In this document: positions 49,024-60,200 of the stretch, in pieces
Position numbering within the stretch: the first letter of the stretch is position 1
Layout: each line of letters starts with the position of its first letter
Source: Alligator mississippiensis
Lineage: Eukaryota; Chordata; Crocodylia; Alligatoridae
Assembly: GCF_030867095.1 (NCBI RefSeq)
Contig: NC_081828.1
Span: 2,681,001 to 2,745,000 of the forward strand
Reading direction: 5' to 3'
Length of the DNA: 64,000 nucleotides
Position numbers and translations under genes: made by a program
Notes under the pieces: model-generated
What the model was told of the DNA's origin: nothing
The model's input: the letters and a program-made list of their open reading frames with translations, nothing else
Databases searched by the model: none

Positions 49024-49218
49024 CAGGGTCAGCAACCTACAGCCTGTGGGCCAAATCCATCCTGCCAAGAGGATGGATTAAAAGAGCAGATGGGTGGCTG
49101 GGTGCAGCAGCCCCTGCCAGAGGAAAGGGTGGCAGCAGTGGCCAGATGAGAAGTGCCTTGCTTTTAGACCTAGCACCAAGAATTCAGGCCCCTGCTCCTA
49201 AAAAGTTGCCAACCTCTG
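49024..49218. mobile_element. hAT-like MITE with transition-decayed target duplication
   Basis: The left end CAGGGTCAGCAACCTACAGC pairs with the right end AAAAGTTGCCAACCTCTG. Flanks CTCTACGC and CTTTGCAC differ only by three transitions. Confidence 0.68.
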
Positions 49219-51864
49219 CTTTGCACCAACAAGAAACATCCATATGACAAAGGATGACTCACCTCTGTTATTAAATAAGGCAACCACAAACCTGACCTCA
49301 TTTCTGTATTATACTACAGACTTTGCCATAAAAGACATTACTGCAGTACATCCAGATTAGGAAATAGCAACTGAGGCATTTTAATAAAAGTAAACTAACA
49401 TTCATTTGAAGCTTTATTAATCGGTTTGTTGTTGCTAGCCTTTTCAGCCACATGAAGTCCTCCTTATGGCAAAATTCCAACTTTCACTTTCAATTTCCAT
49501 TGCTATAATTGTATAAATGCACCTTCCTTGTTAAGCCACTGCAACCATTTGGGGGAGAGAATACAGATATCACAGAGCAATGTGTATACTGCCCTGCTCA
49601 CAAGTGTTCAGTATTATCTGCCGCAAAAACCATCACGTAAATCAATCGGTATTGCTGGCCTTTTTCCACTTCACCATATGACTAGACCTCACAAATAACT
49701 AATGCCGAATACCACACACAGACCTAATTAAATAAAGATGGTACATTTGACACTTATAAGCCAGGACACTCAACATTTTCTTTTTGAAAGGTCTGTTTGT
49801 AGGGTATTTTGTAAGAGTTCTCAGGAACAGAAATCTAACTATTAAAACATTATTCCTGTATCAAGTAGACCAGAACACTAATTATACATAAGTATGCACT
49901 CAAAACCCTTGTAAAAACAGCTACCTATAAAGGTTAAAAAAATCCCCTTAACTGCTTTGTAGGCTTAACCCACTAAAATACCTACATATTAAGAAAAAAA
50001 AAAAGATTTAAAACTCCCAGTTGGGGAAAAAAGCAAACAAAACTCTGCCAAGAAATCCAGTCTGCAAAGCTACCAGAAACATTTGTACCTTCAGAAGCAA
50101 GACAAAAAACCCCCCAACTCTCCGATTTCTGGATGACTAGTTCAAAAAGAAGTATATTCAAATTTAGCTACACAAACGCAATTATTTTAGATTAATTCTT
50201 CAACAAAAGTTCACAGGCAAACTTCCTGCAAAATCCTCACTGTGTAGATAAGACTGAAAAATAAAACCTACTGGAACTGTTTTACAGGACCATTTCCTGG
50301 GTTTCAGGCTTTTAAATTCAAGAAGCATTCACATTGTGTTTGAAAGGCAAACAATGCAACGTTTAAAAAAATATAATCTGAGAGTTGTATTGTTAAGCGC
50401 AGCGCTGCTTTTATATAGTTAAGTAGTACACTGTCAAACTTCAAACACAAGATACTTGAAGCAAAGACGACAGGTTTCTCCCATGCTCATTAAAAGAAAA
50501 ACGCTGTCAAAGCTCAGTAAACAACTGTTCAAGAATTAAACCTGCCTGAAAGATTCAAGCATTTCCACCGAATCGAACAGCGCAGTCACTTACTGCAAAA
50601 GCAAGTACTTCAAAAGACTCACAACGGTGAAAAGAAAGATGATTTGTAAGGGGTAAAAGAGGTGGATTTGACTTGTTGCCTCCACAACTTACAAAGAATA
50701 TCTTAAGTTGCTGTGAAGGGTTTTAGCTAGTAAAGTTCAGAGAGATCAAGAGCAGCAAATTGTTTTCCTTACTTTTGGGGGAAGACGAGATTACATGACC
50801 GTATGCTCTCAACTGACAGGATAAGGTGATTCAGTCTTTCACAAAGGGTGTTTCTCACAAATATTTCAGGACTAAATTAATGTTAAGAATAAAAATTACA
50901 TGTTTCAATGACCTCTTCCAGGGGATCACCAAAACTGGACACATTTTCATCAGAACCTCTGGACTTCAGGAACGTTTGGAGCCCACCAAATATTCAGCAA
51001 AGAGCTACGATCTGTCTAACGCCAGATCAAATTAGTAAAAAGCAGGTGCGTTTAGGATCTCTGCACCCTGGAGAGACATACAGATGCATTCTTTATCAAA
51101 CAATAACCTTTCGCTACACAAGCAACGCGAGATCATCTATAAATGAACAGAACTGCTCGTCGCTTTGAAGTACTTTCAGCTCTTCTCTCTTCATGGAAAC
51201 ACGACCGCTTCCAAGGTCGAACCGAAATGCAGTTCATGTAAAACTTTAAATCCTACACATCTCAGTAATATTAAAAAAGCTCATCTACACAGCGTGCTGG
51301 AAGCTTACACAGCTTTGTAATCGTTCCACAAATAAGGTGCGGAATCAAATGTCTCACATCAAAATACCATCTTCCTTTTGGTCGTATGGCTTTTACAGCA
51401 CGCGGTAGAAAACCATCGAGTGGGACAAATCCCAAACAAAAGCCGCTTCGCAACCATGAGGGCTCCAATACGTTCCAGTGGCAATGGGTCCTGAATTGCT
51501 GTTTTCCCTATTTGCGCCCAGACATAAACGCACACTCTCTCATACCTACCCTTCATTTAAGCCAATTCAAGAGTTTCATCACTGACTAATATTACCATAT
51601 ATTAAGCAAGCTGAAAGAGCAAACACAAGACTGAACCTTTAATCTTTTCAGCCAATGGTTTTTCTTCAAGCTGTTGAAACAAAGGGTTTTTTATCTGATG
51701 CTGCAGGCTGCTGCACAGTTTATATACTGAATCACAACATTTTTCCATATTCAGAAATTAAACTCCCACTTAAAAGGTTATGATAAAAAGCTGGGCCACG
51801 TTTTCCTGGGAATAAGCAAACAGAACAAAACCAATCAGAGGATAAGGAACTGAAGTACAAATCT

Positions 51865-51985
51865 AGAGACCTGGGCGCTAAGTCACAGCTCTAGCAATGA
51901 CTCACTACCCCGCCATGAAAAGGGAACCGCCTCTTTCCTGCGTCTGTGTTCCTACCTGTAATGTGAGAGTAAGTTTTGTAAACCA
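51865..51985 (+). repeat. MIR-like SINE fossil
   Basis: AGACCTGGGCGCTAAGTCAC, GCTCTAGCAATGACTCACTA and TGTTCCTACCTGTAATGTGA match the MIR order 'gacctgggttc', 'agctctgccactgac' and 'ttcctcatctgtaaaatgag'. Confidence 0.65.
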
Positions 51986-53565
51986 AACATATGGAGGAAA
52001 AGCATTGTACAAGCATCTCCCTCAAACAACAGGACTGTCCAAACGTTTTCCCTTGCAAGAAAAGGCAAAGCCTGGCCCAGGTAACATCTGCATTTGCCAT
52101 CACAGTGAAAACAACGCAAAGCAAGATATACAGCAAGGCTGACTTTGCATCAGGAGTGGAAATGGTTCAATACGGTGACTAATTTAAAAGATGACACAGG
52201 GTATTCTCAAGTACTTGTATTACTAATTAGAATAACCAGATTTGTTGTTTCTTTTCCCACCACACAAGTCACAAATCTTGCCAGTTCCCCAAACTCCTTC
52301 ATATTTACGTACTGCAATCACTATGCCTACAAAAAAGCCTGGCCTCATACACTTGTAGTCTGTTCTTCCTCTCGCTATTAATTTGTACAAACAGCCCCAA
52401 AACTTGACTTCTAGAAAGCTTTTAAGCCCCGCGTAAAGCAGGAGTTTTCCACTGAACAAGTTATTAGACCAGCCAAGTGTGAGCATACCAGGATACATTT
52501 TGATATGGTTTCAGAAATAAGACCAATAATTATCCAAAATCCATCATTTTTAACTGTTTTGGTAGAAGTTTTACTCAAGACTCTGCTCTACAATAGCTCT
52601 GTTTCCCCCTGCGCACGTTAGCATTTCGAGCAGTAACACCACCACATTAAAGCACATTATTTGTAAAACAAATCAATCTAAGGGTGGAATCTAAGTCGAG
52701 TCTTTTCCCCGGTGGATTGGAAAGAATACGCGCTTTCATTTTATTCATTATATACCGCATCTGAATTACTAAAGACATCTGCATGAAAACAATTTTTTTT
52801 TTTTAAAACCTCCATCTGTTCCTACTGCATATTTTCACTTGAAGTCCCAGCCTGGCATCTGTGGCATAGATGGCGAAAATACGTGCGTCACGCTACAAGG
52901 ACAAACATTAAAAGCAAAAAGTTCTCACTTTCATACAAATAACTAAAATAAACCAGGAAAATGCGATCGGAAAAGTTTCTAAATAGATTTTTAGAAGTTT
53001 TCTTTGGAGGCGCTAGATGCCGTTTTCCTAGCTGCGATGTGAGAGATGAACACAGAGGAAAAAAAGCTCCTCTAAAGCGAATGGTTTTACTTCCTCCTCT
53101 GCCAGGGTGGGAGGAAGCTCCGCGCTACACCTGCTCCTCCTCCGGCTCTCGCCCGGGGCTCGGCAACGCGCAGCCCCCACGACGACGGCACAGTCGTTCA
53201 ATCGCACCCGGCTACGCGTTCACCTGCGTTCATCCAGGAGGCGACACTTATCTGCCCCCGCAACTCTCCCGCGACCCAAACGTGTCTTCGTCACCAACCA
53301 GCGCTTTTTAGCAATGCCTGCAATTCACGCGCAACCTTTCGCGTCTCCCACGGAGTCTCTCATCTCGATTATTTGTGCGTTCAGCTCGGTTTAACCGTTT
53401 CTGAACGGCCCAGCTTTGAAAAAAATGCTTCTTCACGTGAAAGGGAACGCAAAAAACCCGCAATTCTTGGCTCAGAAACGAGACCTTTTATTAAACCGAC
53501 TCGGAAATGGCAACCCCCCCCTCCCCCCCCCATCTCATTTTTGGCACGCTTTCGGGCTCAATGGC

Positions 53566-54310
53566 GATTCCCATGAAAAGGTATTTAAACCCGAAAGCTT
53601 GCAAAGGCAGTTCCCATGAAAAGGTATTTAAACATGAAATCTTGCAAAGGCGGCTTCCCTGAAAAGGTATTTAAACCCGAAAGCTTGCACAGACGGCTCC
53701 CATAAACAGGTATTTAAACCCGAAAGCTTGCAAAGGCGGTTCCCATGAAGAGGTATTTAAACCCGAAAGCTTGCAAAGGTGTGAAAAGGTATTTAAACCC
53801 AAAAGCTTGCAAAGGCGGCTTCCCTGAAAACGGCATTTAAACCCGAAAGCTTGCAAAGGTGGTTCCTATGAAGAGGTATTTAAACATGAAAGCTCGCAAA
53901 GGCGGTTCCCATGAAGAGGTATTTAAACCCGAAAGCTTGCAAAGGTGTGAAAAGGTATTTAAACCCAAAAGCTTGCAAAGGCGGCTTCCCTGAAAACGGC
54001 ATTTAAACCCGAAAGCTTGCAAAGGTGGTTCCCATGAAGAGGTATTTAAACATGAAAGCTCGCAAAGAAGTGAAAAAGTATTTAAACAAGAAATCTTGCA
54101 AAGGTGGCTTCCCTGAAAACGGTATTTAAACCCAAAAGCTTGCAAAGGTGTGAAAAGGTATTTAAACCCCAAAACTTGCAAAGGTGGCTGCCCTGAAACC
54201 GGTATTTAAACCCGAAAGCTGGCAAAGGCGGCTCCCGTGAAGAGGTATTTAAACCCGACAGCTTGCAAAGAAGTTCCCCTGGAAAGGCTGCGAAGCCCGA
54301 AAGCTTGCGA
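53566..54310. repeat. Minisatellite, ~18 units of 36-44 bp with higher-order pattern
   Basis: Each unit contains GGTATTTAAACCCGAAAGCT followed by TGCAAAGG. The TTTAAAC core recurs near 53583, 53624, 53668, 53711, 53753, 53789, 53833, 53875, 53920, 53955, 53999, 54042, 54077, 54121, 54157, 54202 and 54245, with a decayed last unit near 54280. Full units are 42-44 bases and short ones about 36. The spacing series 36, 44, 42-43 occurs twice (53751-53875 and 53918-54042), showing a roughly 166-base higher-order duplication. It lies in GPBP1L1 intron 1, about 400 bases from exon 1. Confidence 0.95.
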
Positions 54311-54724
54311 AGAAGCCTGCAGAGGCCGGGGGTCGCGGCGCCGGGTGCTTTGCTGCACAGGTCCGGGAAGCCGCGCGCGTGCCAGGGCGGCTGGCACGGA
54401 GAGGCGCAGTGTACACGCGGCAGTGTGCCAGGGCTGCTCCCCGGGAAGGCGCTGAGAGGGGACCGCCTGCGCGGAAGTTTCCCCGGGCACGGTGCTGAGC
54501 CGCGAGCGGCTGCCGTGAGGCGGGATTGAGCCCCGGCGGCGCTGGGGTCGGGTCGGGGTCGGGCAGGGCGCGAGGCCTCGGGACTGGGGCCCGCTCCGGC
54601 CGGGACCCGCGGCTCGGTCGGTCGCTCGGGGGTGGGGATGGTGGTTCCCCGGCCGGCGGGACCCCGCGCCCCGCCCGCCAGCCCCGGGCGCCGCGCCCCG
54701 CGCCCCCCCCGCGCCGCTACTCAC

Positions 54725-54790
54725 CGGCCGGGCCCGCGCGCCGCCACCATAACAAAGCTCGGCCCAAAATGGCGGCGCGGCCCTGCCCGG
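54725..54790 (-). other. GPBP1L1: GPBP1L1 noncoding exon 1 (3' part; 5' limit approximate)
   Basis: On the minus strand CGCGGGCCCGGCCG is followed by the donor GTGAGTAG (GT at 54724-54723). It lies just downstream of GC boxes and an AAAATGGCGGC element. It is the best candidate for the first exon, spliced to the exon at 32367. Confidence 0.7.
54766..54776 (+). promoter_or_regulatory. YY1-type element
   Basis: AAAATGGCGGC matches the classical YY1 core found at or just after start sites of CpG-island promoters. A second one in opposite orientation (CCGCCACCAT) lies at 54741-54750. Confidence 0.65.
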
Positions 54791-54883
54791 CCGGGGGCCG
54801 GAGGGGGCGGGGCGGGGCCACGCCCACCGCCGCGGGGGCGGGGCCCGGCTCGCGCGTGCGCGGAGGGAGCAACGCCGCTCGAG

Positions 54884-54902
54884 ACTACGCGCCCCAGCAT
54901 GC
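54884..54902 (+). promoter_or_regulatory. ZNF143/Staf-type site (SBS)
   Basis: ACTACGCGCCCCAGCATGC agrees with the long ZNF143 motif ACTACNNNNCCCAGCATGC at every fixed position. Such sites are enriched in bidirectional housekeeping promoters. Confidence 0.75.
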
Positions 54903-54979
54903 CGCGCGCACGTGGGGGGGGGCGTCCTACCTGTCCTTAAAAGGGACAGACGCGCTTTTGCATGCGGCGACTCCCCTCT

Positions 54980-54987
54980 CCTTATAA
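54980..54987 (+). promoter_or_regulatory. TATA-like CTTATAAG palindrome
   Basis: CTTATAAG sits upstream of purine-rich sequence on the TMEM69-proximal side. It could position a plus-strand start, but CpG-island genes often lack a functional TATA box. Confidence 0.25.
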
Positions 54988-56410
54988 GTGTGTGCGGAGA
55001 AGGAGGAGAGCTGAAGTCAAACAAGCAAACAGGCTGATAGGAAGCGCGAGGACGGCCCTGCCCCTGGGCGGAACTCGAGTGCCAAGTCCGTGCTCCCAGC
55101 CGGGACACGGGGGGGGGGGGGGAAGCGCACGTTTCCTGCCGGAAGCTTCCCCGAGAGCACCGGAAGCGGTTGTTGCTGCTGCGGGCCCACGTGGGCGGTG
55201 GGAGTGCGGAGCCGGCGTGGAGCAGCGACGTGGTGTGTCGGCTCGGACCCCAGCCCAGGACCCCCTCGCGGGCATCCCCCCCCGAGCGCTGCACCCCGCA
55301 GACCTGCTTTGTACTCAGTCAATCGTAGACGGGGAATATAGCTACATCATGTATTTACAGTGTCAATACCGATCTATTGATTTGGAAGGACTTCTTCGAG
55401 GTGACGCTGCTGGACTTTTTGAAGGGCACTTGGCTGGAGTCTCGGCGGCAGGTTTTTCTGGAGTCTCGTCGCCTTTCTGAAAGGAAGCGGCCAAGGCCGT
55501 TTCGACAGACGTTCTCCGGGGAGATGGGCAACGCAGCAGACTTGTCCAGTCGCTTCGAGCGCTGTGACGTCAAAACTGATGTTGGGAAGTCGAAACGGCG
55601 TCAACTCATAAACGTCGTGAGTGCCGTTCGTTGTAACTTGAAACGTCTCACGTGGAAAACTGCCTCTGTAAGTGGGGGATGCTTGGCGACAGGATGCAGC
55701 ACGGGTCAGCGCTCTTCGTCCATACACACGACCCCAAACCAGAAGAAGATGGAAATGGTGAAGAGAGCTAACTGCACGTGAGGCGTAGCACAGGCAGGCA
55801 GATGCGGGAACAGGGATAGAAAGGAGGCGGCACAGTCCTGATCGGCTCTTCTCGGATTGTATTTCTCAGCTAGCTCCTCTGAGCCTTTTGGACACGGCAG
55901 GATGCAGGTCTGAAAAATAATGATCTGCTTAACTATCTGTAGACGAAACGGTTTCTCTGACTGTTGTTCCAACAGACTAAACCAGATGCAGTAACTTTGG
56001 TGTGTCTCATGGTAGAGCTTGGTTACCCTGCTGAGTACAAGCTACTGCCTGAATGGACTCATGATTTTGGGTTTTTTTTCCTTCTTTTATTCCTTTAGGC
56101 TGTGGGGCCGAGCTGTGTGGCCACCAGGCGCGTCCACAGGTGGTGGGTAGTGGAATGACCTTCAGGGAAGGTTAGCTGTGAAATAAGCAATCGTAGACTC
56201 CACCAGGATGTGAGGAGAGCAGATGGTAATGCTTTCTCTCCTGAAAAGCCACCTGTATCCTTTGACGGTACTACTGTGACACGGTGAGTGGAGGTCGCCA
56301 CTGTAATAAGCCTGCCTAGTCCCCAGCCATGGGTCTGCAAGTCCTCAATGCTGAAGTAGGCAGAAGATGTTATAACTCAATGGCTGCGAAGGGAGATGAA
56401 GGCTGTAGCA

Positions 56411-56561
56411 TGGCTGTTCCCAACCTTTTTCCCCCCCGCGCCCTGCTGCTGGGACTGGAGTGCGGGGGTGAGGGAGCTCCTGGCATGTGGTGCGGTGTGG
56501 TGCTGCTGGCATTGCCCCCGCGACCCTCATTTGGGTTGCAACCCAAGGTCTGAAACCGGTG
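56411..56561. mobile_element. hAT-like MITE with perfect 8-bp target duplication
   Basis: A 151-base GC-rich insertion begins TGGCTGTTCCCAACCTTTTT and ends GGTCTGAAACCGGTG. It is flanked on both sides by CTGTAGCA (56403-56410 and 56562-56569). Confidence 0.72.
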
Positions 56562-57469
56562 CTGTAGCAGAACAAGATCCCCGGTTGCCTTGGTCTCTTT
56601 GCCATTGCATCAAAGTCCTGTTCTGTTAAGAGCTGCATGAAAGCTGATGTGCAGCAGCTTCTCCACAATAAAAAGATGTCTTCCATTTCCTTAAGGCCTG
56701 CTCATAAGGCAGATGTTTCCCCTTACAGTGATGTTACTTCTCTGCACCTTTCAAACTAAGTCTCTAAAGTGGTATGTACCTTGTCCAGAAATAATTAAAT
56801 AGAATGGAAAGGGACTTCTGTATTAAACACTATTGGCTTCTGTTTTATAGCAGATGGGTTTCATTTTCATCACGCTTAATTTTTCCAAGTGACTTTTCCC
56901 GCATTTGTACAGTGTACAAGAGTGCAAAGCATTTTTCTCCCTAAATGCTTGTCTGGTATCTGCCAATAGTCTGTTCCTCCATTTGAATCCCAGCTCAACC
57001 ACGTGGCTTCACTGTAGGCCTACTACTACATCCATCACTAGTAACTGACTCCTGTTAACATCAGAACATGTAAACCTGTGTTTAGCTGCAGCTGTACTGG
57101 TTAGTGGGATTTCACAGCTGTAGCTACCAATGGATTTAGATATAAAGGATGCATGATGGCAGCTGGCACCTCAAAATTCCTCTTTAAAACTATTGTAATG
57201 ACACAGCCATGAAATTGTGATCTAGAGACAAGACATTAAGAATAAGTGTCTGACTTGCCCCTTTTGATCGATACAAAGAAGGGCCAGCGAGGTGGGGCTT
57301 AAGTGAAGGGAAGAATGAAAAAAAACCCCAAACTGTTAATAGAGTATTTGACTCTTCTTAAAAGTTTTTAGAACATGGCTTAAATTCTAGACTGGGTACA
57401 TCCAATTGGCTCTCCTAGTGAACAAATGCTAGTTAGACACTCCTAATAATTTCTGTCTTTGCAGCTCCA

Positions 57470-58150
57470 GAAGTTGTCTCTTCACAGACTGCTGCAACAC
57501 TGAAAGAATAAGATCACTTGCTCTTCTCTCTGTGTCTACCTGCAGGGAACCTTGTCCCTTCCTTCAAAATGCCAACTCTTCATCCAGGCACCAGCATGCA
57601 AAACCATGGATTGGGGCTTCAACATCTCCCCTCACTACTTGAAGAAACCAGAACCCCAGAAACTGGGCCTACTGCGATCCGATATGAAGACCACTAAAGA
57701 AGTCTCCAAAGCCAGCCGTTTACCTCAGACTCGTGGGGCTGATTCCATTTGTTTCAGTGCCAGTGGTAAAGGTCATCCAAAAGACTTACCACCCTGAGCT
57801 GGCATTTACTCAGGTTTCCTGTGAAGCCTGTATAATCTTTTTTCTAGATAGAAACCTGGTGAGGATTTGCTGTCCCAGAACACAGCCCTACGAGTCCAGA
57901 TTAGCTGAATTTGGCCATATGTACAGTTCCTCCTTTTAATAGCCTGGCTTGCTTTACTCTTCTGAAATGACTTCAGTGAAGCTGCAGTCATGTTGATAAT
58001 TGGTTTAGGCATAGCAAAACATTATGACCTTGCCCTCCTTCCTACTTATCCTTGTTGATTGATTTAAAGCTCAAAGGGGAATTTTAACAGCACTGGCTGT
58101 ACTTTGGCAGTGCTGGCTGACACGGCATAGATGACCAATCTTCCAGAGAA
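57470..58150 (+). pseudogene. TMEM69: TMEM69 unitary pseudogene (decayed at the syntenic locus)
   Basis: Between GPBP1L1 and IPP, on the plus strand as expected, pieces of a TMEM69-like protein appear in changing frames: KKPEPQKLGLLRSDMKTTKE; then, after an extra base near 57702, SPKPAVYLRLVGLIPFVSVP and KTYHPELAFTQ; then, after a shift near 57850-57862, GFAVPEHSPTSPD and LNLA, separated by a TAG at 57902; then, after another shift near 57966, DFSEAAVMLIIGLGIAKHYD and LALLPTYP; then TGA at 58056; then, after a 4-base TTGA duplication, FKAQRGILTALAV. TMEM69 is a small multi-pass membrane protein, probably mitochondrial. No intact start exon was recognised. At least four frameshifts and two nonsense codons make function as this protein very unlikely unless the assembly is wrong. 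Confidence 0.85.
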
Positions 58151-59817
58151 GCAATTAAGTAACAGAGAAAAATAAGAGCAAATGAAAACAAAACAACTCA
58201 ACAGAAGAGACTTGTTAGATGTTTCTGTATTGTGTCTTAGTGGGAATATAATGTTTCACCTCCTTCCACTTCCAGCCTAGAACCTTAACTGGAAATTGGA
58301 AGCCAGCAATATACAAAGCAGTGCATTTGAGATCAAAGGCAAAGAAGGACTTGCATCTGTCACCATTAAGACTGTTTTCAAGACATGTGCACCTTCCCTG
58401 AGTGAGGTTTTAGGATCCTGCTGCAAAACAAGTCTTCAAACTGAATTGCTCAGTTTCAATATTAAAGTGGTGATGGGGATAGGTGGTTTAACTGAAGTGT
58501 GACAAGTTCTGCAGCAGGAAGAATGAACTCACAGCTTTCATAAAGATTACACATCTTTTGGAGAAAAGCCCTGTTCGTTCTCCCTGAGTGGAACAACACC
58601 TGCAGTGTAGGTGCTTTTGATGACTGGAAGGAGCTGTGCCAGGTCATAGTATATTCAGCAGTTTTTCTGGAAATGCTGGCTATGAATTGCTCAATGCAAC
58701 AGGTAAAAGCAACTCTTCCCTTGCCCAACTTCAACTGAAGAGAAATCGAAGAGTTATTGGTAATTATGAGTTAATAATAATATAATGAATGCAGTACACA
58801 AAAGGTGTCAAGCTGAGATCAGTGCTTACCTCAGTAATGTCAACTAAATGTGGTTAACTGTACTTCACCTGTTTAAAAAAAAAACGAAAGTAAGTGGACC
58901 TTCTCTAAGATGCCTCCTGTAACAACTACGTACTGGCTTCCAACACAAAGATCCTTCTCATTAAAGTTAACTAAGGACCCAATCCAGGCTGAACATGCAC
59001 TTCAGGGTTAATCACTCTCTTCCCCACCTTCCCGACAACCTTAGCTAAAAAAGTGCACTGGCACAAGGAGAGCTACTCATAAGATTTGGCAGAAGGCTTG
59101 GGGCTCGAGTCTTTTTTTTTTTTTTTTTTGTAAAGCAAGCTAGTTTGTTCTCCTGCGTGAGCTGAGCAACTACGTTCTAGGCTGGTCAAGAGAATGCAAA
59201 TGTACTAAGTAGCAAATGTCAACCCTGCATCACAGGTGTTCATGATAGTCTTCTCTTGCCCCTCATTCCTGTTACAGCCAGCGAGAGCAGAAATTTAAGT
59301 GGGGAGGGACTATGTACATTTTCAGTTGTGGTCTAGTATTCCTACGTGCAGGTGCACATGCTAGAAGATAGAAAGATAGCAATCAGTGGGTATTTAAGAA
59401 TGAGTTAAAGAAGTTTTACTAAATGCTAGTTTCCAAGGGAATAGAGGGAAATGTTCACTACTGTAAGGTCTGCAGTTTAATAAAGTTACTTCCCTACACT
59501 ACTTCTGCAGCTGTAAATTTCCTTGTTCCTTCAATAGAACAATGAGTCTTTCACTTCTTTTTAAAGTAAGTGAGTTAAAATTAGGGTTTCAGTCAGAAGG
59601 ACTTCAAAGACTTATGACTTATTCATTCTGACACAAACACAATAACTTGACAAGCCTGTATCTCTTAAAAATAGCAACCATAAGTCCCAATTCCTGCAGA
59701 ATACTGGCTGCATACTTCAGACTCCAGGATTTTCATTTAAAGTTTTGTTAACATTTTTGCACCTTTAATTACAGGGTTGCCTCTGGGAACAGAGTTCATT
59801 TCAAGCTTTCGTTATTT
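58151..59817. other. TMEM69-IPP intergenic region, left part
   Basis: No gene recognised. It has a poly(T) run at about 59111-59130 and otherwise AT-rich unique-looking sequence. Confidence 0.5.
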
Positions 59818-60200
59818 CATAGATTTCATAGACATTAGGGCTGGAAGGGACCTCGGAAGATCATCAAGTCCAGCCCCCGCCCGAAGGGCAGCAGGCCAGC
59901 TGGGGTCATAGGATCCCAGCAAGATAAGCATCTAATTTACTCTTGAAGGTGTTCAACGTAGGTGCTTCAACCACCGCTGCTGGCAGGCTATTCCAGACCT
60001 TGGGGGCTCGGACAGTAAAGAAATTCTTCCTTATACCCAGCCTGAAATGGTCTTGCAGGAGTTTATAACCGTTCGATGTCATCATCCCTTGGGGCCCTCT
60101 GGTGAACAGATGTTCCCCCAGATACTGGTAGTCACCACTGATAAACTTACAGGTTATGGAGGAAGTAAAGTGCAATTTGCAAACAGGCACACAGGATGAG
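59818..60200 (-). mobile_element. CR1 LINE, 3' fragment
   Basis: The plus strand starts ATTTCATAGATTTCATAGAC and GGCTGGAAGGGACCTCGGAA, the CR1 3' terminus in antisense with its short terminal repeat. The minus-strand translation FRLGIRKNFFTVRAPKVWNS then LPAAVVEAPTLNTFKSKLDA is the reverse-transcriptase C-terminal tail. It belongs to a subfamily distinct from the copies at 6.5 and 40.1 kb. Confidence 0.92.

Larger units (their letters stand above)
32368..54724 (-). other. GPBP1L1: GPBP1L1 first intron (~22 kb)
   Basis: This is the interval between the noncoding exon 1 donor and the exon carrying the start codon. It holds MIR fossils, a CR1 3' end, SINE copies, several hAT MITEs, a 26-base poly(A) run, a CpG-rich patch at about 53080-53400 and the minisatellite at 53566-54310. 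I found no convincing coding exon in it. Additional noncoding exons cannot be excluded. Confidence 0.7.
54280..55700. promoter_or_regulatory. CpG-island bidirectional promoter region (GPBP1L1 / TMEM69)
   Basis: A dense CpG and GC-rich block with GC boxes (GGGGGCGGGGCGGGG at about 54803-54817 and GGGGGCGGGGCC near 54835), YY1-like sites, a ZNF143-type site, CCGGAAG ETS-like words near 55140 and 55160, and a palindromic CRE, TGACGTCA, at 55565-55572. GPBP1L1 exon 1 leaves it to the left. TMEM69 would leave it to the right in other amniotes. Confidence 0.85.

Noticed and set aside
54206..55294. A 362-codon open frame on the minus strand
   Set aside because: It lies across the minisatellite and CpG island, where stop codons are rare. 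The translation is low-complexity Pro/Arg/Ala/Gly and overlaps the promoter and exon 1.
54982..55322. Additional minus-strand frames over the CpG island
   Set aside because: They are short, overlapping in all frames and explained by base composition.
55377..55781. A 134-codon plus-strand open frame in the TMEM69 promoter region
   Set aside because: It is tempting as a first TMEM69 exon, but the product is Arg/Lys-rich and shows no similarity to the TMEM69 N-terminus I recall. It is probably a CpG-island shadow.
59101..59131. Poly(T) run as the tail of a minus-strand retroposed gene
   Set aside because: No retroposed body or target duplication could be recognised next to it.
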